Positions 35,710 to 63,806 of a stretch of 64,000 bases of DNA are shown in pieces (position 1 is the stretch's first letter; every line of letters starts with the position of its first letter). The stretch spans positions 80,287,892 to 80,351,891 of the forward strand of contig JAVMKO010000001.1 in assembly GCA_032164245.1 (NCBI GenBank). The letters run 5' to 3'. The DNA comes from Sternotherus odoratus. Taxonomy: Eukaryota > Chordata > Testudines > Kinosternidae. Made by a program: the position numbers and the translations under genes. The notes under the pieces are model-generated. The model was given only the letters and a program-made list of their open reading frames with translations, was not told the origin of the DNA and did not search any database.

Positions 35710-35950
35710 GCTAGCCGACGCAGGAACTGCTCTGGCAGCCGTCTCAGGAACAGGTCCACTCGCTGGCACCGGAACTGCTCTGGCAGCAGTCTCAGGAACG
35801 GGTCCACTCGCCGGCACAGGAACTGCTCTGGCAGCGGTCTCTGGAACGGGTCCACTCACTGGCACCAGAGCTGCTCTGCCAGCGGTCTCTGGAACGGGTC
35901 CACTCGCCGGCACCGGAACTGCTCTGCCAGCGGTCTCAGGAACTGCTCAG
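35710..35950. repeat. 48-bp minisatellite, about five copies
   Basis: The word aactgctctg (once written gctgctctg) recurs at 35725, 35773, 35821, 35869 and 35917, an exact 48-bp period. Each unit also contains gtctcaggaacgggtcc or close variants. Because 48 is a multiple of three, both strands show open repetitive frames rich in Ala, Gly, Pro and Thr. These are by-products of the repeat, not genes. Confidence 0.93.
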
Positions 35951-35959
35951 GGCCCCCCA

Positions 35960-37190
35960 CTGAAGATAAAGCTCAGTGATTTTTCAGCTCTTAAGTGATT
36001 TCAGCTCTTGAGTGATTTCAGCTCATAGTGGGGGGCCTTAGTGCAGAAGCACCACCAGACCCAAAGCAACTTCAGCTCAGTAAGCTGAAGTTAGACTCCT
36101 AATGGAAGCAAAAGTCAGCTCTAACATTCCACAGGGGAGAGAGGCCAGGTGCAATAGGCCTGTGAGGCCCTCAGACAAGTCCCTGACCACAAGGTCTAGG
36201 AACCTATCTATAGCCTCTCTCCATTCAGTGGGTTTTGGAACCCCTGTCCCTTGTTTAGCGAGTGCTACCTAGTTGATGGCGAGTCCCTCAGCGTGCCAAA
36301 GGCCAAATCAATGTCCCAACCCCTCATTCACATAAACATGTTAATCAGCACTCTATCATTCTTGCCCCAATACTACAGAAACTGGGGGTCCCACAGTAGC
36401 CAAAGTGATCATTTTGGCTGTTAGAATGCAGGCCAGGTGCGGTGGGTGTGTCTAAGGAAATCAGGTGTTATTTTCCAAAAGCTACTGCAATTTCTGCAAC
36501 TCACCACTGGATGTCACCCATACTGACACTGCAAAGTTATTGCAATTCCTGCAATTCCCTGACACTGCTTACATCTATGATCAGCCAGCAGGAACTGCTG
36601 TATACTAGAAGGTGACCAAGAGCAGGGAGGGATGGTGTCAGTGTCTCGCCTTCCTGATTCCAAGCTAAAGAGACCCCCCTCCTCCTGGGGATGTTGTTCT
36701 TATGGCATCCAACCCCCAATTTGATGGCAAAGGGCAGTCTCCACAGTTGAGGAATGACTGAATACTTGCAGTGTGTTATCTAGAGTTGCAGTAAAGCCTT
36801 GAGAAGGAGAAGGGCTGACCAACATCCCAAAGTCTGATGCCCCCCACTCCACTTGTGGGGTTTTAAAGACATGAAATTAGCACTATTGGAAGCTGCTGAG
36901 GTGATTGCTGAAGAGGTCTAGCAGTTGTCTGTTTATCCACAGCACAGGCAGCAGCAATGTAAGCTCCACCCACGTTGCCTCCAGCCACAGTATCTCAAAT
37001 GGCTCTGAATGAACCATCTCCTATGACAGATGAGGCAGGTGTTTCTGACTCTGTGGCTCACCCAGTCCGTGTTGCCTCTTTATGCCTTTGTCAACAAGGG
37101 TATCCGCTAATGCTAACTGAGAGTTGTTTAGACCTGTGGTCACCTGCTCTGCTACTTTCACTCAGACTATCAAATAGCAATAACTTTTAT
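35960..37190. other. TMEM184B intron 1 sequence, possible LTR-like debris
   Basis: No exon or sharp repeat boundary was found. The stretch 36230-36400 (ccaacccctcattcac, ataaacatgttaatcag, gggggtcccaca) has the look of a long-terminal-repeat fragment read in reverse. I could not find paired termini or a duplication. Confidence 0.3.
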
Positions 37191-37196
37191 GGAACT

Positions 37197-37347
37197 AACA
37201 AAGAGTCCTGTGGCACCTTAGAGACTAAAGTATTGAAGCATAAGCTTTTGTGGGCTAATACCCATCCAACGAAGTGGGTATTAGCCCACAAAAGCTTATG
37301 CTTCAGTACTTTAGTTAGTCTTTAAGGTGCCACAGAACTCTTTGTTA
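37197..37347. repeat. Foldback element with about 70-bp arms
   Basis: The left arm (about 37197-37265) and right arm (about 37277-37347) are near-perfect reverse complements. Paired words include acaaagagtcctgtggcacc against the inverse of ggtgccacagaactctttgt, and agcataagcttttgtgggct against its exact inverse. The spacer is about 10 nt and one arm has a 4-nt insertion. If transcribed in the TMEM184B pre-mRNA, it would fold into a long hairpin. It is followed by ccagactaacacggctacc, a phrase that I associate with a repeat family common in turtles. Confidence 0.88.
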
Positions 37348-37389
37348 CTTCTGCTATTCCAGACTAACACGGCTACCTCTCTGATTCTT

Positions 37390-40020
37390 TATTAGGCTGA
37401 AATTTTCAAATTTGACTGCCTAAAGTTAATCACTTAAATTCCTGTTTAGGTGCATACATCAAAGGGGGGGTCTGATCAGGCACCCATGTTTGAAAATGTT
37501 GAACTTAATTTAAAAAAAATATCTCCTCCTCTCCTCTCCCCTCCGTCCCAGCATATAGTTTCTGTGGCTAGTAAATACGTATTTATTGCTTATGTCTAGC
37601 ATAATGGGGGAGGTAGCATTGCTTTGGAATATATCACTATATCTACTGGTGTCTGTCAGCTTGAAAAACAACATCTTTGACTTTTTCACAGGTCTGCAAC
37701 CTCTCTAGTTGGCCGTGCTATGGCTGGCAGGAAAGATTAAATTGCTTCTAGCCACTCAGACAGCGCAAGTAGCCCTGGGAAGGAGGGGTTGGGCCTAGGA
37801 CTTTGTTGAATATTTGGCTGCGGTTGGCCTACTGGTGCGGTCTTTCTCTGTTTTCCTTGTTGAGATTTGAGAATAGCTTCTGCCTTCAAGAGTTGCTTTC
37901 TGTTTTTGAACATGTAAAGTTTTTTAAAGGATGACATCCTACAGTGACAGGCCACTGGGCTATCTTTTAACTAGCTAAAGTGTGAGAGATACATCTATCC
38001 TTGTTCATCTCTAAGAGGAAAGAACTCCCTGTCCAAGAGCCCAGGGAGACCTGATTCTGCTCTTAGAAACTTGCATCTATTATAATACAATTTGCTCTCT
38101 TTCATTGTTCTTGATCAAGTGAGGGAGAGCCAGAGGAGGGGGGAAGAGGACTGTAGAAATTGTGGAGCCCAGTGTTCCTGGGAATTACCGAGGGCCTGTA
38201 CTCTGAGCCCTGTTGTCCTAAAGTCCTCAAGAACAATCACCTCAAATGCCCTGTTAAAAATAACAAACAAGATGATTTTATGATCAGTAATGAAGTTTGT
38301 AGCTGTGTGTGCTAAGAAAAGGGTGTTTTAATTTATTTTGTAGTCATGTTTATCGTGCATATCACTGTAGCATCTGAGCACCTTTGCATCAGGGAATCTC
38401 ATGCAACAGAAGTCCGTTCCTGCCCCTTCTCTCCTCCATGTACATCACTACACACGTGACTAGGTGCAAAACGAGGTGTCCAGCTTGTTCTGAGGCATCG
38501 GAAGCTGTTTGATAAAATGATGGCTGGATCTCGTATAGCAGATCCTGTGGGGCAATTGGAGTAAACGTCTGGTCTCGTATGAAAAAGTTACTGTCTTAAG
38601 CAACTTGATGTGTGGCTGCCACTAGTTGCCTACTACTGAACGGTTTCACTTTTGACAGTGCACTGGCCTATTTAAATGCTATTGACCATTTTATTCAACC
38701 CTCTCCCTGGTCCCTTCATCTTGCTTCTCAGAAATGAATGGGAGCAATGTGGAAGGGGATATGATACAAGTGAAAGGGAATCTGGATTAAATTCCTGTCA
38801 CATCTTTTGTCTGAGAATTGAAACATTGAACAGAAACCTCCTGTTATGTTTTGTACAAACACCATCCTTTGGAATTCAATCTTCCCACCTGCTATCATGG
38901 AACCTCCACTTTGTTGTCTCCTTGTGGGGGGGGGGGGGGGGGAGACAGGAATGGAGTGTATATGTGGGTTGGGAGGATATCCCTACCACACAAATGTGGT
39001 TTTTATTCTGTTTGAAAAGAGGGACTGGAAGGCTTGGAGATATTCCCTCCTCCTCCTCCTCCTCTCTTGTTTCCTGTCTCCTTCCAAAAAAGGAACTGGT
39101 TATGGGATGCTGACCTATTATAATGTGGGTCAGTCCACCAAAAAAAAAAAAATAATAAAAAAAAAGGGAGAGAGACAACAGAAATTAATAGAGCAGAAAA
39201 AACTCTGTGGGAGGATGAAAGCGCGATTTCGGATAAAAGGGATTTATTGTCGATCCTGAGTTTCTGAGATCGGGGTAGTGGGAGCTCTTTTTCAGGATGA
39301 CTTTGTGTGTTTGATTAGTAAGAAGTGGGGGGAGATTGAAGTATGTTTTGTCTGTCTTTTGTTTTACTGCATGTACTGATAGCTGTTTTGAAAGGAAATG
39401 ATGAATGGACAGAATCTCATGAGAATTCAGACTGTTCAGTCCTCCAGAGGACATTTTACATTGTCTGTAAAAACAATGTAAAAAGCCACATTTGGACATC
39501 TTTGTTATGCAGTTAGGAACCACAATTCTTACATGTTAAATAGATGATTTGCCTGAAGTACATATTTTTGGTGGAGTTCAGTGTGTGTGCATGAATGTTC
39601 GGACACCTGTGAATTCCAAAGTATGTGAAATAGAAGATGATGTGGTAGGACTCTTATTAGACGGAGGTTAGGGTGACTTTATTTCTTGTGAGTGGTGAAT
39701 CAGTGAGTGAGTTACATGGGTCATCCCAATCAAACTTTTGTACCATGCAATCAAGTAGTCTGCATCAACAATATATTTAACTGACACTGTTTTAGAGAGT
39801 TTGTCTTGTATCTCACCTCTTGTAAAGCCAGGTGCCTTTGTTGTGAGTCCAGTTGCACAGGACTTAGAGGGAAAACCATTAAAACTAGTAATACATTTAA
39901 AACTCTCAATTTCTTTGATTGCTGCTATGTATTTTGCGGACTCTGGGCTTGTGTACATGGGACATCTGGTCAGCCTAGATCTATTACAGGAGTGGGTAGG
40001 GTGAGGTTCTGTGGTCTGCA
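37390..40020. other. TMEM184B intron 1 sequence, low-complexity tracts only
   Basis: No exon or bounded transposon is recognised. There is a G-run at about 38926-38942, a (TCC)n tract at about 39048-39063 and an A-rich tract at about 39138-39167. Short open frames across these tracts are not supported. Confidence 0.4.
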
Positions 40021-40022
40021 AT

Positions 40023-40085
40023 GTGCAGGAGGTTAGACCAGGTGCTCATGATGGTCCCTTCTGGCCTTGAAGTCTAGGATGGTGA
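40023..40085 (+). mobile_element. CR1 LINE 3'-end fragment
   Basis: The sequence ggaggttagaccaggtgctc, then atggtcccttctggcctt and gaagtctaggat, matches the last bases of CR1-type elements. It is short and diverged. Confidence 0.5.
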
Positions 40086-40553
40086 ATCTGTAGTGCAACA
40101 GCTTGGCTTGCAGTAAGCGTCCCATGTGGACACTGCTACAGCACAGTGACAGTCCCGAATGTTACTCCATGGCAAGCAGGTATATTCTAGAATTGCACCT
40201 TGGCTAGCAGCTCAGGAACTTACTCTGTGGACAAGGCCTCTGCCCACAGCGAGTTTGTACTAAAACATCTTGTTACTTTGACATCCTTGTTCCAGTCTGC
40301 TTATTTGTCTGATCCACTGGTTGTCTTGTCTCTTTAAAGTGTAAGCTGTTTGAGCCAAAGACTGTACAAATACATAGTAAATGACAGTACATAGCACAAT
40401 GAGACCCTGATACCTGTGGGCAACTCTAGGCACTACTATAAGGAAAATAAAAACTATTTTAGGTAACTTTTAGAAGCTATTTATATACAAATCTTTAAGT
40501 CTAAATTCTGAGGCTCATCCAGAGGTAAAAGTGGGTTTGTGTGACCCCACGGG

Positions 40554-41204
40554 CAGGGTAGATTTAAAAAAAAGCTAAACCTGTTTAAAATGATATCTGA
40601 ATTTAATATAAAATACATTAAGGCTAAACTTAATCTCTTGAAACATTTAAATAAAAAACTGAGTTAAAGGCTGTTTTTCTGTATAAAGAAAGAATTGTGG
40701 GAGGGATGCAACTAACTTTTGAGACCAAGCTTTATAAATTTGGTGCAGTAGGTCATGTTATGTAATAAGGGCTCGTTTTGTTTAATAAATTTTGTAATGC
40801 TATTGTGTGTTTAATTAAATTCTAGCTACCATCCTAATGCAACTAGACACAAATCACTAGCAAAAGTGATCTAGTCAATAAGCAATGTATCATTCACCAT
40901 TTTCTACCATACTAAAATGTGCAATTTAGAATCTGAAAATTTTAAGCTATAATATTTCTCAAATGTATATTGTTAATGTATCCTCCTAGGTAGCAGAAAA
41001 GTGTACCAATTCTCAGATAAAAGCTGTATTTAACTGTAAATCAACATGTTTTAATGGTAATATCAACTAATGAGACTGCCTTGTACTTCGGTTACCTTAA
41101 AAATGGAAAAGTTGATTAAAATTTATGACTTAAGTCAAGGCTTTCCACTTGGTAATTTTTAAATTAGTGATTTAAATCACCCCGATATAGATCAATCCAC
41201 CCTG
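40554..41204. mobile_element. TIR element with CAGGGTGGA-type ends, copy 2
   Basis: The ends are CAGGGTAGATTTAAA and, inverted, CAGGGTGGATTGATCT. The flanks cccacggg (40546-40553) and cccattgg (41205-41212) match 6 of 8, suggesting a decayed 8-bp hAT duplication. The interior shares long blocks with 33877-34640, in the same orientation. No transposase frame is present. Confidence 0.75.
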
Positions 41205-41212
41205 CCCATTGG

Positions 41213-42311
41213 GAAGCTGTAAATCACCCTTTTCCAGTAGTATAAAGCTCTCAGTTTTAGGTTAATTGCAAGAATTCAGATCTTAGACTGGTTGCTGGAG
41301 GTGGACTGAGTATTGTCTCTCCTGGGCCTCTGACCAAGGTAATTTTAGGGAGAAATCCCGCTAGCAGGGGTGGGAAGGAAACCTTGTGTGTGGCAGGTTA
41401 ATTTAAACAAAAATGAAATGTGCTGGTGGCTTGAAGCTGCTTAGAAGTTTGGAATACTGTGGAGATGGATCAGGGGGCAGAGGACAAGTGCATGAGAGAT
41501 TTTGTTCCATGGACACGTGTGTGTGTGTGTGTACTCAAACATGCCCAAATTTATAATATGAGCAAGATTGAAATGTGGAATTTGACCCACAAGGAATCCC
41601 ATATGGGGTTTCCAGGATAATATTATTGATGGGGTGGGAGTATCTTGTTGATCAATTTTCACTTGGCGGAAGGAGGCTTAGCTGGTACAATTCCCTTCTC
41701 AGGCTAGCTTTGAATATTGTGCCTTCAGCTCTTTGAGGGGAAATGCTTTAACCTCAGCTGAGACTATCTATTTTAAAAACACAGATTGCATTTGCAGATG
41801 GCAAAGAATCACATACAATTCCCTGTTCCCTTTTTCCTAGTTACTTGAAGGGCAAAGTTAGCGCTCCATGGTGATCAGAATACAGCTACTCTTGGTACAA
41901 ACTGGGTCCAGTTCAGAGCAGGGCAAATGGGAGAGATACTTACGAGGACAGAGTTCGGTTATGCAGGACCCTGTACACGATTGGTTGGCTTGAGGAAGTC
42001 AGTGTCGCCAGTCTGAGCTCAGATTCCCCTTTCCTGTTGCACTTGTTTTGCTAGGCTGCTGCACCAGTAGTGTGTGTTGTGTAATGGATGCAGTGTGTGT
42101 GCACACACCTAGATACCCCTTTTCGTTCACCGTTTTGAATTCTAAGTTTGCTTTAGGTGAAAGATGCTGGTTTGATGGTGTTTAAGTGAAGGCCCCCCTG
42201 TTTCCAGAAGTGGTATGGGATTGACTATAGCAAAGCAAACATGTTCCTAAGGCCTGACAAGTTATCGTGATGTAACATCCTAGTGCAGCTGGGGACAGGT
42301 AGTTTTACCTC
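41213..42311. other. TMEM184B intron 1 sequence, nothing recognised
   Basis: Apart from a (GT)n tract at about 41515-41532, I see no repeat boundary, exon or RNA gene. Confidence 0.4.
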
Positions 42312-42755
42312 AGTGTAGTAAGTCAAGCCTTGAGCAATAAAAATGATAAAAGTTTTTAAAAAAACCAAACCAACTGGGCATGTTTAGTCTTGAGAAAAGA
42401 CTATGGGGGGGGAAGGGGGGGGAGGGGAAGGGGAGAGAGAGAACCTGATAGGTCTTCAACTATGTTAAGGGATATTATAAGGAGCACAGGGATCAATCGT
42501 TCTCCATGTGTAGTGAAGGCAGGACAAGAATTAATGGGCTTAATCTGCAGCAAGAAAGCTTTAGGTTAGATACAGGTAAGCTTTGGAACATGTTTCCAAA
42601 GGAGGTTGTAGAATTGCCATGACTGGAGGTTTTAAGAACAGGTTGGACAAACACCTGACTGGGATGGTCTAGATTTACTTGGTTTTATCTCAGCCCAGGA
42701 GGCTGGATTTGATCACCTCTCAAGATCCCTTCTATCCCTATATTTACACACACTA
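42312..42755 (+). mobile_element. CR1 LINE 3' fragment
   Basis: The order is agcaataaaaatgataaaag, catgtttagtcttgag, then gggcttaatctgcagcaag, ggttggacaaacacctg and ggatggtctagatttacttg, ending near gatcacctctcaagatccc. This is the uninterrupted equivalent of the CR1 fragment at 33585-35150. A G-rich tract near 42403-42440 is a local expansion. Confidence 0.8.
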
Positions 42756-43025
42756 TTTACCTTGGGTTAGCTGCATGCAGGTAAAAGTACACTGCATTGT
42801 TTCCAGTAGGATTTTACAATGAGATTGATGCAAACCCACCTTTTTCTGTAGTGAAGGCATAGCCAGATATTCCCAAACTGACTTCATGTAGATGTTGGAT
42901 GATAACTTCAGCCACTACCAATTTGGGTTTATATCTAAACCAGTGCCTGAAGTGAAATGGTTCCTATCCTATATTAAAGAATAAATTAGTGGGGAGAAGG
43001 ATGAGAAGAGAAGGCAAGACTGGAG

Positions 43026-43216
43026 CAGAATCCTAGAACCTCACAGTTGGAAGGGACCTCAGGAGATCTATTCTAGTCCAAGCCCCTGTTTAAAGCAGGA
43101 CCAATCCCTATTTTTGCCCCCTATCCCTAAATGGCCCCTTCAGGGGTTGAACTCTCAACTCTTGGTACATTTAGCAGTCCAATGCTCAAACTACTGAGCT
43201 ATCCCTCCCCCCTGAG
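43026..43216 (-). repeat. tRNA-derived SINE of the tortoise Pol III ('Cry') type
   Basis: On the minus strand the element begins with a tRNA-like head. The A box is TAGCTCAGTAGTTTGAG (plus coordinates 43185-43201) and the B box is GAGTTCAACCC (43144-43154). A unique middle follows (ggggccatttaggg, aaaaatagggattggtcctg), and then a tail resembling CR1 (gaggtcccttccaactg, ggattctg). This combination matches the turtle SINE family known to share its 3' tail with a CR1 LINE. It is the best single clue to a cryptodiran genome. It is not a tRNA gene: the head lacks a full cloverleaf. Confidence 0.85.
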
Positions 43217-44690
43217 TAGACTTCATGAGTAGTTCCAAAGTTAAGATTTCCTCCTCATTTGTATACGTTACAATTAAGTCTTCAATTACATAATCACCTC
43301 CTACTTTTCAAATACCATATAATAATCAATTTTTGCTACAAGCAAAGATGTATATGTCAGACTAATAGTGGCTCTCATTCTTTTCTATTCATGCTAATGT
43401 CATTGTAACAATCCTCTATACCTTTACCAAGTTAGACAGGAGAAACGTTTTCCCTCTAAATTATATATTCTATTACTTTTGCAAGATCCTTATGGTACGT
43501 TTTCTTCTCAACCAGCAGTATAGCCTTCCTTTGGTGCATTTCAGTAGGGAAAAAGTTAGCTGTGAAGCCAATTTACCTCCACATTTTGGTGACTTATATT
43601 CTATCAGCATTATACTATTTCTTAATCTGTAGTCAGTTCTCAAATTTACTGTACACTTTTTATATAAATGACTTTCCTGGACTTCTGTTAGCACAATAGA
43701 ACACAGTATTCCAAAATGTTACATGTGTTTAAGGTTGTAGGGGAAATGAATGTTCCAAAATATGATTTGAAAAATCATAAAATTAGATTGTGCTGTAATG
43801 TATAATCACAAGGGGGCAGTATTAAGATTGCACATACAGCCTCAATTTGAGTATTTTCCTGACCTTTGAGTGCTTAACTATACAACCTTTTATATTTTGT
43901 TACATTTTCCCTCTCAAATTTCCTATTGTATTTGGTTTTCCCCCCTTGTATAGCAGGGGAAACAAAAATCAAAAGGAGAATTTTCACTTTCTGCTGGCTT
44001 GCAAATAATGGTAAGAAGTGTGTTGCAGATTACAGAATTTATACAGTGTAGTTAAATAATGGAAACCCTTGCCCCCATTCCTGCATACCTCACAAGGTCC
44101 ACACCAGAGAGCCAGTCCCGTTCCTTTTAGGAGCACTGTAGTTAGGAAGGGTGCTTAGCGTCTTCCTCATCTGCAGAGCCCCTGAGGTGCATTGGAGCAA
44201 GGATCCCGACTTCACAGTTTATGAAGTTCACGGACCCTCCCTCGACACTTGCATGGCTTACAAGGTCTGCAGGGTTGGCAGCAATTCTTACTGTGGTCCT
44301 AGTTAATCTTGCAATTGTCCTTTTACACTAGGTGAACATCTGAACTTCCACACTGCAGTGAACACAAGCTCAGCCATGTCAGCATTAGCAATGCTGGAAT
44401 CCCTAGCCTGGATGTGATTAAGGCCACAAATATGGTTTTTAGCACCATTTTGGTTAAACTTGATCCCTGCAAGGGACATGGGCTTTTTTTAAAAGAAAAA
44501 AACAAAACAAAAAAAGGGTGTGCATGGGGGAATTAAAACCTCATCTGTGCTAGGATTTCCGGTGCTGCTACTATTGGTGCAGCTACATCACTGTTAGCTA
44601 GGGTAGGATTTTTTTGGTACAAGTTTCCTAGTGTAGACTGCGCTGGTATGCAGGAGCCCTCTTTCAACCCCTGTGCACCTTACAAGGTCT
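43217..44690. other. TMEM184B intron 1 sequence, weak MITE-like words
   Basis: No exon is seen. The segment about 44538-44640 (aaacctcatctgtgctagga ... tttcctagtgtagact) has the look of a small palindromic MITE with GTGTAGAC-type ends, but the ends do not pair well enough to delimit it. Confidence 0.35.
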
Positions 44691-44699
44691 GCAGAAATA

Positions 44700-45248
44700 C
44701 AGTAAACCCTCGATTTAACGGACCTCGATTTAATGGACTTCGGATGCAACGGACAAAATTTCTAAGCAAGTCTGATGCATCCGAAATCCATTTGTCGCGG
44801 TCTGGCTGCCGGCTGCCGCCCGGGTCGGACCCGGGCGGGCTGGCTGCCGGCTGCCGCCCGGGTCGGACCCGGGCGGGCTGGCTGCCGGCTGCCGCCCGGG
44901 TCGGACCCGGGCGGGCTGGCTGCCGGCTGCCGCCCGGGTCGGACCCGGGCGGGCTGGCTGCCGGCTGCCGCCCGGGTCGGACCCGGGCGGGCTGGCTGCC
45001 GGCTGCCGCCCGGGTCGGACCCGGGCGGGCTGGCTGCCGGCTGCCGCCCGGGTCGGACCCGGGCGGGCTGGCTGCCGGCTGCCGCCCGGGTCCCAGCAGC
45101 GGGCGGGCTGTGGAGCTGCCGCCCCAACTCTGTGGCGGTCGGGCTGCTGCTCCGACAGCTCGTTTTTTTATTATTATTAAATAACGGACTTTTTGATTTA
45201 ACGGACACCCCCTCGCCCGAATTAGTCCGTTAAATGGAGGTTTTACTG
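44700..45248. mobile_element. Pogo/Tigger-like MITE with TA duplication
   Basis: The left end is CAGTAAACCCTCGATTTAAC and the right end inverted is CAGTAAAACCTCCATTTAAC (18 of 20). TA lies on both sides (44698-44699 and 45249-45250). TA duplication plus CAGTAAAACCTCGATTTAACG-like ends fits the Tc1/mariner superfamily, pogo-Tigger branch. The 549-bp interior is taken over by a 38-bp GC-rich tandem repeat and encodes no transposase. Confidence 0.88.
44802..45108. repeat. 38-bp hyper-GC minisatellite, about 7.5 copies
   Basis: The word cgggtcggac recurs at 44821, 44859, 44897, 44935, 44973, 45011 and 45049, an exact 38-bp period, and the copies are essentially identical. An eighth is altered at 45087. 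Each unit holds the odd palindrome CCCGGGTCGGACCCGGG (8-bp arms, one-base centre) and five CpGs. All frames on both strands stay open because 38 is not a multiple of three and the unit contains no stop; the resulting 150-200 codon frames are artefacts. The near-perfect identity points to recent expansion. Confidence 0.97.
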
Positions 45249-45250
45249 TA

Positions 45251-46006
45251 CTTCCACTGAGTCCCCCTCTGTCCCTACAGATTTGCAGCGTCATGGCTGA
45301 CAGGACTTTTCACAGAGTTAACCATGGATGCATCTGCTGTGAACCCTTTCGAAATAGGCACCTTATGAGCTTTGTAGAAATAGCTATTGAGACAAGCAAT
45401 AGGGGTTCATCAAAGGCTTAGAATGCTGTCAAATCAAAACCAGTTTCCTCCAAAATCAGTCAAGGCCCTGCTGCTTAATGAGGACAAGCTTCCACCCAAG
45501 TTTATCTTCAAACCTTCAGCCATTTTTTTTTCCTTCAGGGTTGTTTGAATAAAAAGTCACAAGGACTTTTTTTAATCTATATCTCTAGTGGGAAAAGTGT
45601 GTTCCTATGCTCAAAAATAGCTGAATTTTTTTTTAAAATCACCCTTGGGCAGAGACCAAGCATAGAAAATTTCAGAATGTTTCAGAAAAAAGTGCAGCAA
45701 CTAGAAGAAGGAAAAAAATTCCAATCCTTCTGCAGATTCATGTACTAGGTTTTCCTTTCAGCCAGTGTTCGGTAGGTTTCATTAGAGAGATGAAATTAAA
45801 GTTCCTGCAAATTTTGGTGACCTATATTCCTGAACAAACTAGTTTAAAAGGAATCCGGCTATTTTCCCCAGCTTACCTTTTGTTTTCCTTCTCCTTTCAA
45901 AGTGAGAAGAAAGCAGGTAGAATTATTGCCATAGGTAACATCAGGAACATTATTGGTCACACATGCAAGTCTTTGATTTGGCAGCAGTGTGGTCTTAGCA
46001 GTGCGA
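45251..46006. other. TMEM184B intron 1 sequence, nothing recognised
   Basis: This is A/T-rich and non-coding, without repeat boundaries that I can support. Confidence 0.4.
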
Positions 46007-46014
46007 CCCTGGAA

Positions 46015-46211
46015 CAGGGATTGGCAACCTTTGGCACACAGCCTGCCAGGGCAAGCCCCCTGGCAGGGCGGGTCAGTTTGTTTACCTGCAGGTTCAGCCG
46101 ATCGCAGCTCCCACTGGTCATGGTTCACCACTCCAGGCCAATGAGGGCCGTGGGAAGTTGTGATCCGAGGCTTATCCTGGTGGCCGCGTGCCAAAGGTTG
46201 CCGATTTCCTG
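46015..46211. mobile_element. Non-autonomous hAT element, 197 bp, decayed TSD
   Basis: The ends are CAGGGATTGGCAACC and, inverted, CAGGAAATCGGCAACC; both continue with TTTGGCAC, so the inverted repeats span about 23 bp with one indel. The flanks ccctggaa (46007-46014) and ccctagga (46212-46219) match 6 of 8. It lies about 580 bp upstream of the first coding exon of TMEM184B. Confidence 0.75.
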
Positions 46212-46791
46212 CCCTAGGAGTATGTGCAAGTGGTGCTGGTAATTAATAAAGGACACTTGCCTTTGGAGCTGGTGCTGAACAAGTTCCCCTCTGCATTACT
46301 ACGTGCTGGGCTGCTTATGGTGCTGTTTCAGATGAGATGTAAACCTGAGGTTCTGGCCATTCAGTGTAAAAGGACACAGACATCTCTAAAAGGTAAAGCT
46401 GTTTACTGGGGTGTCCTGGCCACATTCCAGTCTGGGTAACTTATATTGTGCCTACCTGAATTCCTCTGTAGTGCCAGCTGCATGCGGTATTCTTCACTTC
46501 CTGCCTAAACTGCTTTGTAGGAGGAGGGGTGGTGGTGTTTGTGCTAATGAACAGTGGCGGGGTTTCACCTTTAGAGGTGGTTGTGTTTCACACGTGGGTG
46601 AGTGTGATCCTTGTATGTCCTTACCTAACCATCTCACAGGGTACTATGAATGCTTAACCGAGTTCTATTTGGACAGCATTCTAAGATTCCATGTGAAAAG
46701 CATGGTATAAAAGCAGAATGTTCTTATCTTTGCATCCATTTGGTTGAGATTAATCTCTCTGCCTTTTTGTGTCCCCCTTTGGGTTTGACAG

Positions 46792-63641
<16,850 letters not shown>

Positions 63642-63806
63642 GTAGGTGCCGTGCTCTCTGTGTATTCTTCAGTCACTCTTAACGGGGATACTGCTCAAAG
63701 TAGTTTCCCACCTCTCTCCACCAATATCCTAACCCTTTCCTTCAAAGTACTAGCTGGCAGATTCCTGCTGCCTTCCTCAATGCAGCTTCTTGAGAGTTCC
63801 TGTATC

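Noticed and set aside
43144..43216. tRNA gene on the minus strand
   Set aside because: A and B boxes are present, but there is no proper cloverleaf, and the sequence continues into a SINE body with a CR1-like tail.
44802..45108. CRISPR array
   Set aside because: The 38-bp units are directly tandem with no variable spacers, and the genome is vertebrate.
44648..45294. Frames of 150-204 codons on both strands over the 38-bp array
   Set aside because: They arise because the 38-bp unit has no stop in any frame. All frames on both strands are open and the peptide is a pure repeat inside a transposon.
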